Origin: Alphaproteobacteria bacterium
Lineage (GTDB): Bacteria > Pseudomonadota > Alphaproteobacteria > Bin95
Direction of reading: 5' to 3'
DNA length: 14,374 bases
NCBI GenBank assembly: GCA_022822125.1
Contig: JAJECF010000142.1
Coordinates: 1 to 14,374 of the forward strand
In this document: positions 1-6,203 of the stretch, piece after piece
How the letters are laid out: every line of letters starts with the position of its first letter
Numbering within the stretch: the stretch's first letter is position 1
The notes under the pieces: generated by a model
The model's database searches: none
The model's input: only the letters and a program-made list of their open reading frames with translations
Told to the model about the DNA's origin: nothing
Program-made: the position numbers and the translations under genes

Positions 1-1
1 C

Positions 2-877
2 ACGGCCCCGGGCCTGAACGCCCTCGGCCTTTGGCTCTATGTCCTCGGCCTCGGCCTGCTGGCCTGGCGCGCCATGCAGCTGTTGTCCGACGTGGTCAGC
101 CAGAACGCCGCCACGCGGCGATTGGTCTACATTCTGGTGCCCGGCCTGTTCGGGACCTGGCTGCTCTACCTCTGGCAGGTGCTGGTCACGGGCTTCGGCG
201 TGCCACAGGTGCTGCTGCCCTCGCCGGCATTGATCGGCACCGTCATCATGGGCTCGGGCGATACGCTCTGGGCCGACTTCCAGCAGACCTTCATCAAGTC
301 GGTCCTGCCCGGCTTCGCGATCGGCTGCGGCTCGGGCTTCGTGGTCGCGATCCTGGTCGACCGGCTGCCGTTTCTGCAGCGCGGCCTGCTGCCGCTCGGC
401 AACCTGGTGAGCGCCCTGCCCATCGTCGGGATCGCGCCGATCATGGTCTTGTGGTTCGGCTTCGACTGGCAGTCGAAGGCCGCCGTGGTGGTGGTGATGT
501 GCTTCTTCCCGATGCTGGTGAACGCCATCGAAGGGCTGCGCATGGCCGAGCCCATGCAGCAGGACCTGATGCGCACCTATGCGGCCGACTATTGGCAGAC
601 GCTCTGGAAACTCCGCCTGCCCGCGGCCGGCCCGTTCCTCTTCAACGGGCTGAAGATCTGCACCACGCTTGCGCTTATCGGCGCCATCGTTGCAGAGTTT
701 TTCGGGACGCCCGTTGTGGGAATGGGGTTCCGCATCTCGACCGAGATCGGTCGCATGGCGCTGGACATGGTCTGGGCCGAGATTGCAGTTGCGGCCCTGG
801 CCGGATCGGCTTTCTATGGATGCGTAACGCTGGTCGAGAGGACGGTAACCCACTGGCATCCATCGATCCGGGGATAG
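2..877 (+). CDS. ABC transporter permease, BPD_transp_1 (SsuC/ThiX-like), 5'-truncated by window edge
   Basis: Inner-membrane permease of an NMT1/THI5-type ABC importer. The frame is open to the window edge. The first ATG in frame is at 74, but the residues before it (GLWLYVLGLGLLAW) form a plausible membrane segment in the same frame, so I treat the gene as starting outside the window. Several hydrophobic segments follow. The typical EAA-like cytoplasmic loop lies around 528-660 (EGLRMAEPMQQDLMRTYAA, then KLRLPAAGP), where the permease contacts its ATPase. The extra N-terminal membrane segment suggests a permease longer than the usual roughly 260 residues. The stop is 34 bp before the binding-protein gene, so the two are almost certainly co-transcribed; the ATPase is presumably upstream, outside the window. 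The substrate is not readable from the permease. Confidence 0.9.
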   Translation, partial: TAPGLNALGLWLYVLGLGLLAWRAMQLLSDVVSQNAATRRLVYILVPGLFGTWLLYLWQVLVTGFGVPQVLLPSPALIGTVIMGSGDTLWADFQQTFIKSVLPGFAIGCGSGFVVAILVDRLPFLQRGLLPLGNLVSALPIVGIAPIMVLWFGFDWQSKAAVVVVMCFFPMLVNAIEGLRMAEPMQQDLMRTYAADYWQTLWKLRLPAAGPFLFNGLKICTTLALIGAIVAEFFGTPVVGMGFRISTEIGRMALDMVWAEIAVAALAGSAFYGCVTLVERTVTHWHPSIRG

Positions 878-911
878 CCGCAATCGCCACTTTTTCGTCA
901 AGGAGAACGAC

Positions 912-1901
912 ATGAGACGGACAACAATCTTTGCAGCGGCGGCGGCGTTCGCCCTGTCGGCCGGGTTCGCGGAAGCCGCCGACAAGGTCACGCTGCAGCT
1001 CAAATGGGTCACGCAGGCGCAATTCGCCGGCTATTACGTGGCCGCGGACAAGGGCTTCTACGCCGAAGAAGGCCTGGAGGTCGAAATCAAGCCCGGCGGC
1101 CCGGATATCGCGCCTCCCCAGGTCCTGGCCGGCGGCGGCGCGGATGTGATCCTGGACTGGATGCCGTCGGCGCTCGCCACGCGCGAAAAGGGCCTGCCGC
1201 TGGTCAATATCGCCCAGCCGTTCAAGAGCTCCGGCATGATGCTCACCTGCCGCAAGGACACCGGCATCAAGACGCCGGAAGACTTCCGGGGCAAGACCAT
1301 CGGCGTGTGGTTCTTCGGCAATGAATATCCCTTTCTGTCCTGGATGAGCCAGCTCGGCATCCCGACCGACGGCAGCGCGGAAGGCGTGACCGTCCTGAAG
1401 CAGGGCTTCAACGTCGATCCGATCCTGCAGGGCCAGGCCGCCTGCATCTCGACCATGACCTACAACGAATACTGGCAGGTCATCGACGCCGGCCTCTCGG
1501 CCGACGACCTCGTGGTGTTCAAATATGAGGACCAGGGCGTCGCCACGCTGGAAGACGGCATTTATGTGCTCGAATCCGCGCTCGACGACGATGCCTTCAA
1601 GGACAGGATGGTCCGCTTCGTGCGCGCGTCGATGAAGGGTTGGAAATGGGCCGAGGAAAACCCGGATGACGCGGCCGAAATCGTCCTGGAGAACGACGCC
1701 ACCGGCGCCCAGACCGAGAAGCATCAGAAGCGCATGATGGGCGAGATCGCAAAACTGACCGCCGGCAGCAGCGGCGCGCTGGACCCCGCCGACTATGAGC
1801 GCACCGTCGAGACGCTTTTGAAAGGCGGCTCGGACCCGGTGATAACGATGGCTCCGGAAGGCGCCTGGACCCACGCCATTACCGACGAAGCCCTGAAATA
1901 G
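912..1901 (+). CDS. ABC transporter periplasmic substrate-binding protein, NMT1/THI5-like
   Basis: A 329-residue exported solute-binding protein. A signal peptide (MRRTTIFAAAAAFALSAG, likely cut after AEA near residue 22) precedes a mature protein that opens with LQLKWVTQAQFAGYYVAADK, then GFYAEEGLEVEIKPGG, the hallmark start of the NMT1/THI5 (PF09084) family. Further family-like blocks are GKTIGVWFFGNEYPF and CISTMTYNEYW. AAGGAGA lies a few bases before the ATG and fixes the start. It follows the permease by 34 bp and is followed by hairpin terminators. Members of this family bind pyrimidines of thiamine salvage, riboflavin, formylaminopyrimidine, sulfonates and related compounds. The sequence resembles the pyrimidine/riboflavin-type branch more than the sulfonate branch, but that is an impression and the ligand is not determined. 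Confidence 0.92.
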   Translation: MRRTTIFAAAAAFALSAGFAEAADKVTLQLKWVTQAQFAGYYVAADKGFYAEEGLEVEIKPGGPDIAPPQVLAGGGADVILDWMPSALATREKGLPLVNIAQPFKSSGMMLTCRKDTGIKTPEDFRGKTIGVWFFGNEYPFLSWMSQLGIPTDGSAEGVTVLKQGFNVDPILQGQAACISTMTYNEYWQVIDAGLSADDLVVFKYEDQGVATLEDGIYVLESALDDDAFKDRMVRFVRASMKGWKWAEENPDDAAEIVLENDATGAQTEKHQKRMMGEIAKLTAGSSGALDPADYERTVETLLKGGSDPVITMAPEGAWTHAITDEALK

Positions 1902-1910
1902 GGCTGCCTG

Positions 1911-1940
1911 GGGGCGGGCTTCGGCCCGCTCCTTCATTTC
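1911..1940 (+). terminator. Possible rho-independent terminator after the binding-protein gene
   Basis: A 9-bp stem (1911-1919 paired with 1924-1932, one G-U pair) is capped by a TTCG tetraloop and followed by the modestly T-rich TTCATTTC. It begins 9 bp after the stop codon of the binding-protein gene. The stem is strong but the T tract is weak. Confidence 0.55.
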
Positions 1941-1957
1941 GGGGGGGTGACGATCCG

Positions 1958-1984
1958 ACCGCCGAAGCCGCTTCCGGCGGTTTT
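1958..1984 (+). terminator. Second terminator hairpin, T-tract abutting the tRNA 3' end
   Basis: An inverted repeat ACCGCCG...CGGCGGT (1958-1964 with 1975-1981, extended by AAG/CTT with one bulged base) runs directly into TTTT at 1981-1984. It reads as a plus-strand terminator for the ABC operon. Its T run reaches the CCA end of the tRNA gene on the other strand. Confidence 0.5.
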
Positions 1985-2059
1985 GGTGACCCCTACGGGA
2001 CTCGAACCCGTGTTTCCGGCGTGAGAGGCCGGCGTCCTGGACCGCTAGACGAAGGGGCC
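1984..2059 (-). tRNA. tRNA-Glu (anticodon CTC)
   Basis: A 76-nt cloverleaf on the minus strand with the CCA end encoded. The acceptor stem pairs GGCCCCT with AGGGGTC (one G-U). The anticodon arm is CCGGC / loop CTCTCAC / GCCGG, which places CTC at positions 34-36 and reads the Glu codon GAG. The T arm contains GGTTCGAACCC. The 5' part, CCTTCGTCTAG, matches the familiar bacterial tRNA-Glu sequence. It is flanked by the ABC operon terminator on one side and the SDR gene, which diverges from it, on the other. Confidence 0.97.
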
Positions 2060-2074
2060 GCGCGGAAGGGACGC

Positions 2075-2102
2075 ATAATGGACAAGGGCGCGCGGAAATC
2101 AA
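2075..2102 (-). promoter_or_regulatory. Candidate sigma-70 promoter for tRNA-Glu
   Basis: On the minus strand, TTGATT (2097-2102) and CATTAT (2075-2080) are separated by 16 bp. The -10 box ends 15 bp before the mature tRNA 5' end, a good position for a short leader. Each box matches the consensus at 4 of 6 positions. Confidence 0.45.
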
Positions 2103-2169
2103 GGGCGTCGAAAGCGCATGCCCGCTATGGCAGAGTGCGCCCGGCATCCGGATAGGGAGGGGTGAACCG

Positions 2170-2937
2170 ATGGAGGCGAAGAACCGGGCGGCGCTTGTGA
2201 CCGGCGGCGCGTCGGGCCTCGGGCGCGCAACGGCTGCGGCACTCGCAGCGGCAGGCGCGCGGGTGGCGCTGCTCGACCGCAATGCCGAACTGGCCGAGGA
2301 GACGGCGCAGGAGATCGGCGCGCTGGCGGTCCCCTGCGATGTGACGAGCGAGGACGGGGTGGCCGCCGCCATCGCGGCCGCCCGCGAGGCGCACGGCATT
2401 GCGCGCATCTGCATCAATTGCGCAGGCGTCGGCGGCTCCCAGCGCATTGTGGACCGCAACGGCCGGCGTATCCCGTTGGAGACCTACAAGCGCATCGTCG
2501 ATATCTGCCTTTTCGGCAGCTTCAATGTGCTTTCGCAGGCGGCCGAGGACATGGCGACGCTGGAGCCGACGGATGCGGAGGGCCTGCGCGGCGTGGTCGT
2601 CAACACCGCCTCGGTTGCGGGCTATGAGGGCCAGATCGGCCAGATCGCTTATGCGTCGGCCAAGGCGGGCATTGTCGGCATGACCCTGCCGGCGGCGCGC
2701 GACCTCGCCAGCTGGGGCGTGCGCGTCTGCACCATAGCGCCCGGCATCATGGACACGCCGCTGCTGGCCGGCCTGCCGGACTCAACGCTCGACCTGCTCG
2801 GCAAGCAGGTGCCCTTCCCGAAGCGCACCGGCCGCGACCGCGAATTCGCCTCCCTCGTCATGGAGATCGTCCGCAACGACTATCTGAACGGCGAAACCAT
2901 CCGCCTCGACGGCGCCATCAGGCTGGCGCCGCGGTAG
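2170..2937 (+). CDS. Short-chain dehydrogenase, HSD10 / type-2 3-hydroxyacyl-CoA dehydrogenase-like
   Basis: A 255-residue classical SDR, cytoplasmic, expected to oxidise a 3-hydroxyacyl-CoA (or 2-methyl-3-hydroxybutyryl-CoA) with NAD. Visible features are the nucleotide motif TGGASGLG (11-18), an acidic residue ending beta-2 (D36, favouring NAD over NADP), NCAG (83-86), catalytic Ser148 in NTASVAGYEGQ, and Tyr161/Lys165 in YASAK. The stretch KAGIVGMTLPAARDLA and the following TIAPGIMDTPLL are characteristic of HSD17B10-like enzymes rather than FabG. The start is supported by GGGAGGGG 7-14 bases before the ATG. It is a single gene, divergent from tRNA-Glu and convergent with the DUF2333 gene only 21 bp away. 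A role in fatty-acid or branched-chain amino-acid breakdown is inferred from the family; other SDR substrates are possible. Confidence 0.9.
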   Translation: MEAKNRAALVTGGASGLGRATAAALAAAGARVALLDRNAELAEETAQEIGALAVPCDVTSEDGVAAAIAAAREAHGIARICINCAGVGGSQRIVDRNGRRIPLETYKRIVDICLFGSFNVLSQAAEDMATLEPTDAEGLRGVVVNTASVAGYEGQIGQIAYASAKAGIVGMTLPAARDLASWGVRVCTIAPGIMDTPLLAGLPDSTLDLLGKQVPFPKRTGRDREFASLVMEIVRNDYLNGETIRLDGAIRLAPR

Positions 2938-2958
2938 CGGGCCCGGCGCCGCTCCACC

Positions 2959-3945
2959 CTATTTCGACAGCGCGTCCGCCACTTCCTTCAACTGCGTTCT
3001 GGCGCGGAGGAGGTAGAAGCCGAGCGCGGTGAGGTGCGAGGGCATGAGGAGGCCGTCCTCATAGCCGTTGGAGACGATGGGCGGGTATAGCTCCGCTCCC
3101 TGGCGGAGGCTCGCCAGCATCTGTTGCCACACCTTGCTCGCCTGCTTTTCGGCGATGGCCTTGTCGAAGTCCACGCCGATGTCGCGCAGCAGCAGGTAAT
3201 AGGCGTAGAGCCGGCCTTTCACATTGAACAGCAGGTCGTCGGCGATGGTGTCGAACCAGCCGGCATTGGTCTCCAGCGCGCGCTTGTCGAGCGCGGCGCT
3301 GGAGGAGCCCAGGTCCGCGCCCACCCGGTGGAGCAGGGCGATCAGGTTGTCCGCGCGGCGGTCGTAGGTCGCTTCCCCCCTGGCAAGGCGGTCATTGTAG
3401 CGGGCGAGCGCCTCGGCGGCGTTCTGGTACTGACGCTGCGCCGGCGCGACGGGCAGCAGGCCGCCCGAGCCCCAATACCAGATGCGCCCGTCATATTTCA
3501 GCAGGCCGGCAGCCCGGTCGAGATCCTTGTCGATAGCGCTGGAGCCGCGCGTGCGGCCCAGCTGGTCGCCCATCTCGATGGCGAAGCGGGAGACGGCGTA
3601 CATGAGGCCGAGCTGGTAGTTCGGCATGTTGTCAAGCGCCGCCGCCGGGTGCCAGAAGGGCTTGTTCGGCGCCCAGCGCCCGATCTCGCGCTCGACCAAG
3701 GCCGCCGCCGTCGCCACCGCCTTGGAGCCGCCGGCATCGTAGGCGGTGGGCCTCGGCTCGAAGCCCGGATCGTCGTCGATATGCGTATAGACCGCCATGC
3801 CGAGCGGGTACCAGAGCAGCAGGAACAGCACGGCGCCGAGTCCGGCCCAGCGGAGCCAGCGCCACCGTCCGCTGCCGCCGGACATCTGCAGCCGGTAACG
3901 CGCCGCCGTTATCCAGCCCGCGCCCCGGTCGATCAACGCGCGCAT
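2959..3945 (-). CDS. DUF2333 family membrane-anchored protein
   Basis: A 328-residue protein of unknown function that I recognise as DUF2333. A basic N-terminus is followed by one membrane segment (about residues 34-53, GLGAVLFLLLWYPLGMAVY), then IDDDPGF and a large soluble, mostly helical domain. Conserved-looking blocks are FWHPAAALDNMPNYQLGLMY, WYWGSGGLLPVAPAQRQY and NVKGRLYAYYLLLRDIGVDF. This is a single-pass inner-membrane topology; the side facing the periplasm is not proven. I chose the ATG at 3945 because GGGAGG precedes it by 5 bases; a longer open frame continues upstream but overlaps pncA in another frame and has no family signature. It lies 68 bp after pncA with no clear terminator between them, so it may be the last gene of that run. 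Confidence 0.85.
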   Translation of the reverse strand: MRALIDRGAGWITAARYRLQMSGGSGRWRWLRWAGLGAVLFLLLWYPLGMAVYTHIDDDPGFEPRPTAYDAGGSKAVATAAALVEREIGRWAPNKPFWHPAAALDNMPNYQLGLMYAVSRFAIEMGDQLGRTRGSSAIDKDLDRAAGLLKYDGRIWYWGSGGLLPVAPAQRQYQNAAEALARYNDRLARGEATYDRRADNLIALLHRVGADLGSSSAALDKRALETNAGWFDTIADDLLFNVKGRLYAYYLLLRDIGVDFDKAIAEKQASKVWQQMLASLRQGAELYPPIVSNGYEDGLLMPSHLTALGFYLLRARTQLKEVADALSK

Positions 3946-4013
3946 ATGTCCTCCCGCTTCGTCCGCCTCCGCGTCCCTTTCAGATTGGGATGCAGTCGGG
4001 CTTTGGCAATGCG

Positions 4014-4619
4014 TCAGGCAAGGCCGCTCTCGATGCGCCCGCCGGCGGCGCGGATATCGTCCAGCATACGGGCGAGCGAGCCTTTCATGTCGAGGCCGCG
4101 GCAGAGGTCTTCCAGAACGACCGTCTCGAAGCCCGCGGCCAGCGCATCGAGGGCCGAGAAGCCGACGCAGAAATCGGTCGCAAGGCCCGTCAGCACAACC
4201 CGCCCGACGCCGCGCTCGCGCAGATAGCCGGCAAGGCCGGTCGGCGTCTCGCGGTCGTTCTCGAAGAACGCCGAATAGCTGTCGATGCCAGGCCGGAAGC
4301 CCTTGCGCAGCACAAGGTCGGCCCCGTCGGTGCGCAGGTCCGGATGGAACGACGCACCGGGCGTGCCCTGCACGCAATGGTCCGGCCAGAGCACCTGCTC
4401 GCCATAGTTAAGCCGGCCGGTGTCGAAGGGCTGCTTGCCCTCATGGCTGCTGGCGAAGGAGGCATGGCCCGGCGGGTGCCAGTCCTGGGTCAACACCTTG
4501 CAGGCATAGCTCTCCCAGAGCCGGTTGATGGCGGGCACGACCGCCTCGCCGCCCGGCACCGCCAAAGCTCCGCCCGTGCAGAAATCGTTCTGCACATCCA
4601 CCACCAGCAGCGCCTCCAT
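4014..4619 (-). CDS. pncA: Nicotinamidase (isochorismatase-like cysteine hydrolase)
   Basis: A 201-residue cytoplasmic enzyme that hydrolyses nicotinamide to nicotinate plus ammonia for NAD salvage. The catalytic triad is visible: D8 in VVDVQNDF, K106 in LRKGF and C151 in ATDFCVGFS. The metal-site residues D46, H48 and H52 in QDWHPPGHASF and H81 in WPDHCVQGTPGASFHPDL match nicotinamidases specifically rather than other isochorismatase-fold hydrolases. The first motif reads DFCTGGALAVPGG where DFCPGG is commoner. A strong site (AAGGAGGAGG) about 6 bases before the ATG sets the start; a longer open frame upstream runs back into the amidase. It lies 34 bp behind the amidase stop, implying co-transcription. 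Biuret hydrolase shares the fold but lacks this set of motifs, so pncA is the better name. Confidence 0.93.
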   Translation of the reverse strand: MEALLVVDVQNDFCTGGALAVPGGEAVVPAINRLWESYACKVLTQDWHPPGHASFASSHEGKQPFDTGRLNYGEQVLWPDHCVQGTPGASFHPDLRTDGADLVLRKGFRPGIDSYSAFFENDRETPTGLAGYLRERGVGRVVLTGLATDFCVGFSALDALAAGFETVVLEDLCRGLDMKGSLARMLDDIRAAGGRIESGLA

Positions 4620-4653
4620 GAGTTCCTCCTCCTTGTGCGCCGCCGCTTCCCGG

Positions 4654-6033
4654 TCAGAGGACCGGATGGCGGTCCGTCCAGCCGGTCGCGCGCTCATAGG
4701 CGCGGGCGGCGCGGTAGATCGTGGCCTCGTCGAAATTCCTGCCCGCAATCTGGAAGGAAAGCGGCATGCCGGCGGAGGAAAACCCGGCCGGCACGGCAAG
4801 CGCCGGATGGCCGGTGACATTGAAGGGCTGACGGGCCTGGCGTGAATAGGTGCGCAGCACTTCCGGCTCGTCCTCGATGGCGCAGGCCGGTTCCATGCTG
4901 GAGGCGCAGATGAGCGCATCCACGCGGGAAAGCGCCTCCGACATGCGCCTTGTGCAGCGCCCCCGCTCCCGGAGCGCGCGGAGATAGTCCCCCGCGGAGA
5001 GATAGGCGCCGGCGATCAGCCGCTCGCGGCCGAGCCTGCCATAGGCCTCCGGCTTCTCCTTCAGCCAGGTTTCGTGGATCGACCAGGCCTCAGCCCAGAG
5101 GATGATGCGGTTGACGCGCGAATAATCCTGCAGCGAGCCCGGATCGACCTCGACGATCTCCGCGCCCTCGCCTTCCAGCACGCGGGCGGCCTCGTCTATG
5201 GCGGCGCGCATTTCCGGCGCGGCCGGCATATCCTCCTCGTGCCAGCGGCGCACAATGCCGATCTTCATGCCCCTGACGCCCCGTTCCAGCCCGGCGGTGT
5301 AGGAAGGCACGGGCTCGTTGGCGCTCGCCGGGTCGTCCGGGTCGTGGCCGGCCAGCACTTCCAGCGCCAGAGCATTGTCCTCGACCGTGCGCGTCATCGG
5401 GCCGACATGGTCCATCGACCAGGAGAGCGGCGCCACGCCCGCCCGGCTCACCCGCCCGTAGGTCGCCTTCATGCCGACAATGCCGCAACAGGAGGCCGGG
5501 TTGCGCACCGAGCCGCCCGTATCCGTGCCGAGCGCCAGCGGGAAGAGCCCCGCCGCCACGCCGGCCCCCGACCCCGACGACGAACCGCCCGGGTGGCAGT
5601 CGGTGTTCCAGGGATTGCGCGCCGGCGGCCAGGGCAGGTCAAAGCTCGGGCCGCCAATGGCGAACTCATGCGTCGAAAGCTTGCCGAGCAGCACGCCGGC
5701 CGCCGCTTCCAGGCGGCGCGTGACGCCGGCATCCTTCGACGCCACATTGTCCTTCAAAACCGCCGAATGCGCCGTGGTCGGCACGCCCGCCACGTCGATG
5801 ATGTCCTTCAGACCGAAGGGCACGCCGTGCAGAACGCCCCGCACCGGGCCGCTGTCCAGCGCGGCGGCGCGTTCGCGGGCGCGGTCGGCCAGCAGCGCAA
5901 TGAAAGCGTCGAGCCTGGGGTTGACCGCCTCGATCCGCGCCAGCAGCGCCTCGGTGTATTCCAGAGCCGAAAGCTCCCGCCGGCGGAGCGCCCGCGCCGC
6001 CTCGGCCAGCGTCAGCCAGTGCAACGCGCTCAC
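4654..6033 (-). CDS. Amidase-signature family amidohydrolase (GatA/AtzE-like)
   Basis: A 459-residue cytoplasmic amidase-signature enzyme with a complete Ser-cisSer-Lys triad: K76 in GVPFGLKDIID, S151 in HPGGSSSGSGAG and nucleophile S175 in GTDTGGSVRNPA. The C-terminal core has FNVTGHPALAVPAGF and PLSFQIAGRNFDE, as expected. The start is GTG at 6033; its first four bases are shared with the stop codon of the small upstream gene (GTGA), so translation is coupled. That upstream gene encodes an AtzG/GatC-type small protein, which places this enzyme with the AtzE-type amidases (1-carboxybiuret or oxalurate/ureide-type substrates) rather than with GatA. No gatB is nearby. The substrate is not determined; pncA directly downstream hints at nicotinamide- or ureide-like amides, which is inference. 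Confidence 0.92.
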   Translation of the reverse strand: MSALHWLTLAEAARALRRRELSALEYTEALLARIEAVNPRLDAFIALLADRARERAAALDSGPVRGVLHGVPFGLKDIIDVAGVPTTAHSAVLKDNVASKDAGVTRRLEAAAGVLLGKLSTHEFAIGGPSFDLPWPPARNPWNTDCHPGGSSSGSGAGVAAGLFPLALGTDTGGSVRNPASCCGIVGMKATYGRVSRAGVAPLSWSMDHVGPMTRTVEDNALALEVLAGHDPDDPASANEPVPSYTAGLERGVRGMKIGIVRRWHEEDMPAAPEMRAAIDEAARVLEGEGAEIVEVDPGSLQDYSRVNRIILWAEAWSIHETWLKEKPEAYGRLGRERLIAGAYLSAGDYLRALRERGRCTRRMSEALSRVDALICASSMEPACAIEDEPEVLRTYSRQARQPFNVTGHPALAVPAGFSSAGMPLSFQIAGRNFDEATIYRAARAYERATGWTDRHPVL

Positions 6034-6203
6034 CGGCCGGGCTCCGGGCGCCAGGTGAGCGCCGGCTCCTCATACATGTGGTGGTCGCGCGGCAGGGCCG
6101 CGGCCAGATCGTCCGCCAGCGCCGTTCCGGCGTCGAGCGCCGCCCGGTCCTCGCCTTTCAGATGGTCGAGGCCGGCGGCCTTTGCGCGCAGGTCTTCGGT
6201 CAA
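6030..6203 (-). CDS. AtzG-like / DUF4089 small protein, GatC-type partner of the amidase
   Basis: A 57-residue protein beginning TTG ACC GAA GAC (MTEDLRAKAAG) and ending EEPALTWRPEPGR. It is mostly helical and acidic/alanine-rich in the first 35 residues, with an extended tail of the kind (E-P-A-x-x-x-R-P-E) seen in DUF4089/AtzG-like proteins. AtzG is known as a shortened GatC relative that binds the amidase AtzE. The start is TTG overlapping the gshA stop (TAT TGA), with GAGGAG 8 bases upstream. The stop TGA overlaps the amidase GTG start. Both junctions indicate translational coupling, and the position immediately before an amidase-signature gene is the typical place for this partner. It is easily missed because of its size and TTG start. 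An in-frame ATG at codon 43 is too late to be the start. Confidence 0.8.
   Translation of the reverse strand: MTEDLRAKAAGLDHLKGEDRAALDAGTALADDLAAALPRDHHMYEEPALTWRPEPGR

Noticed and set aside
1984..2170. tRNA-Glu as an integration (att) site of a genomic island
   Set aside because: No integrase gene and no second copy of the tRNA 3' end found in the window.
675..2459. 594-codon open frame on the minus strand
   Set aside because: It lies opposite the binding-protein gene, the tRNA and the SDR, all with clear family motifs; its translation is low-complexity Arg/Ala/Gly-rich and typical of GC-rich antisense shadow.
2936..2953. Terminator between the convergent SDR and DUF2333 genes (AGCGG/CCGCT)
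   Set aside because: Only a 5-bp stem, partly inside the stop codon, with no T run on either side.
4014..4619. Biuret hydrolase (BiuH-like) instead of nicotinamidase, suggested by the neighbouring AtzG/AtzE-like pair
   Set aside because: The D-x-H...H metal motif and the WPDHCVQGTPGASFHPDL block are nicotinamidase hallmarks.
3124..4817. Overlapping plus-strand frames opposite DUF2333 and pncA
   Set aside because: Shadow frames; both opposite genes have strong ribosome sites and recognisable family sequence.
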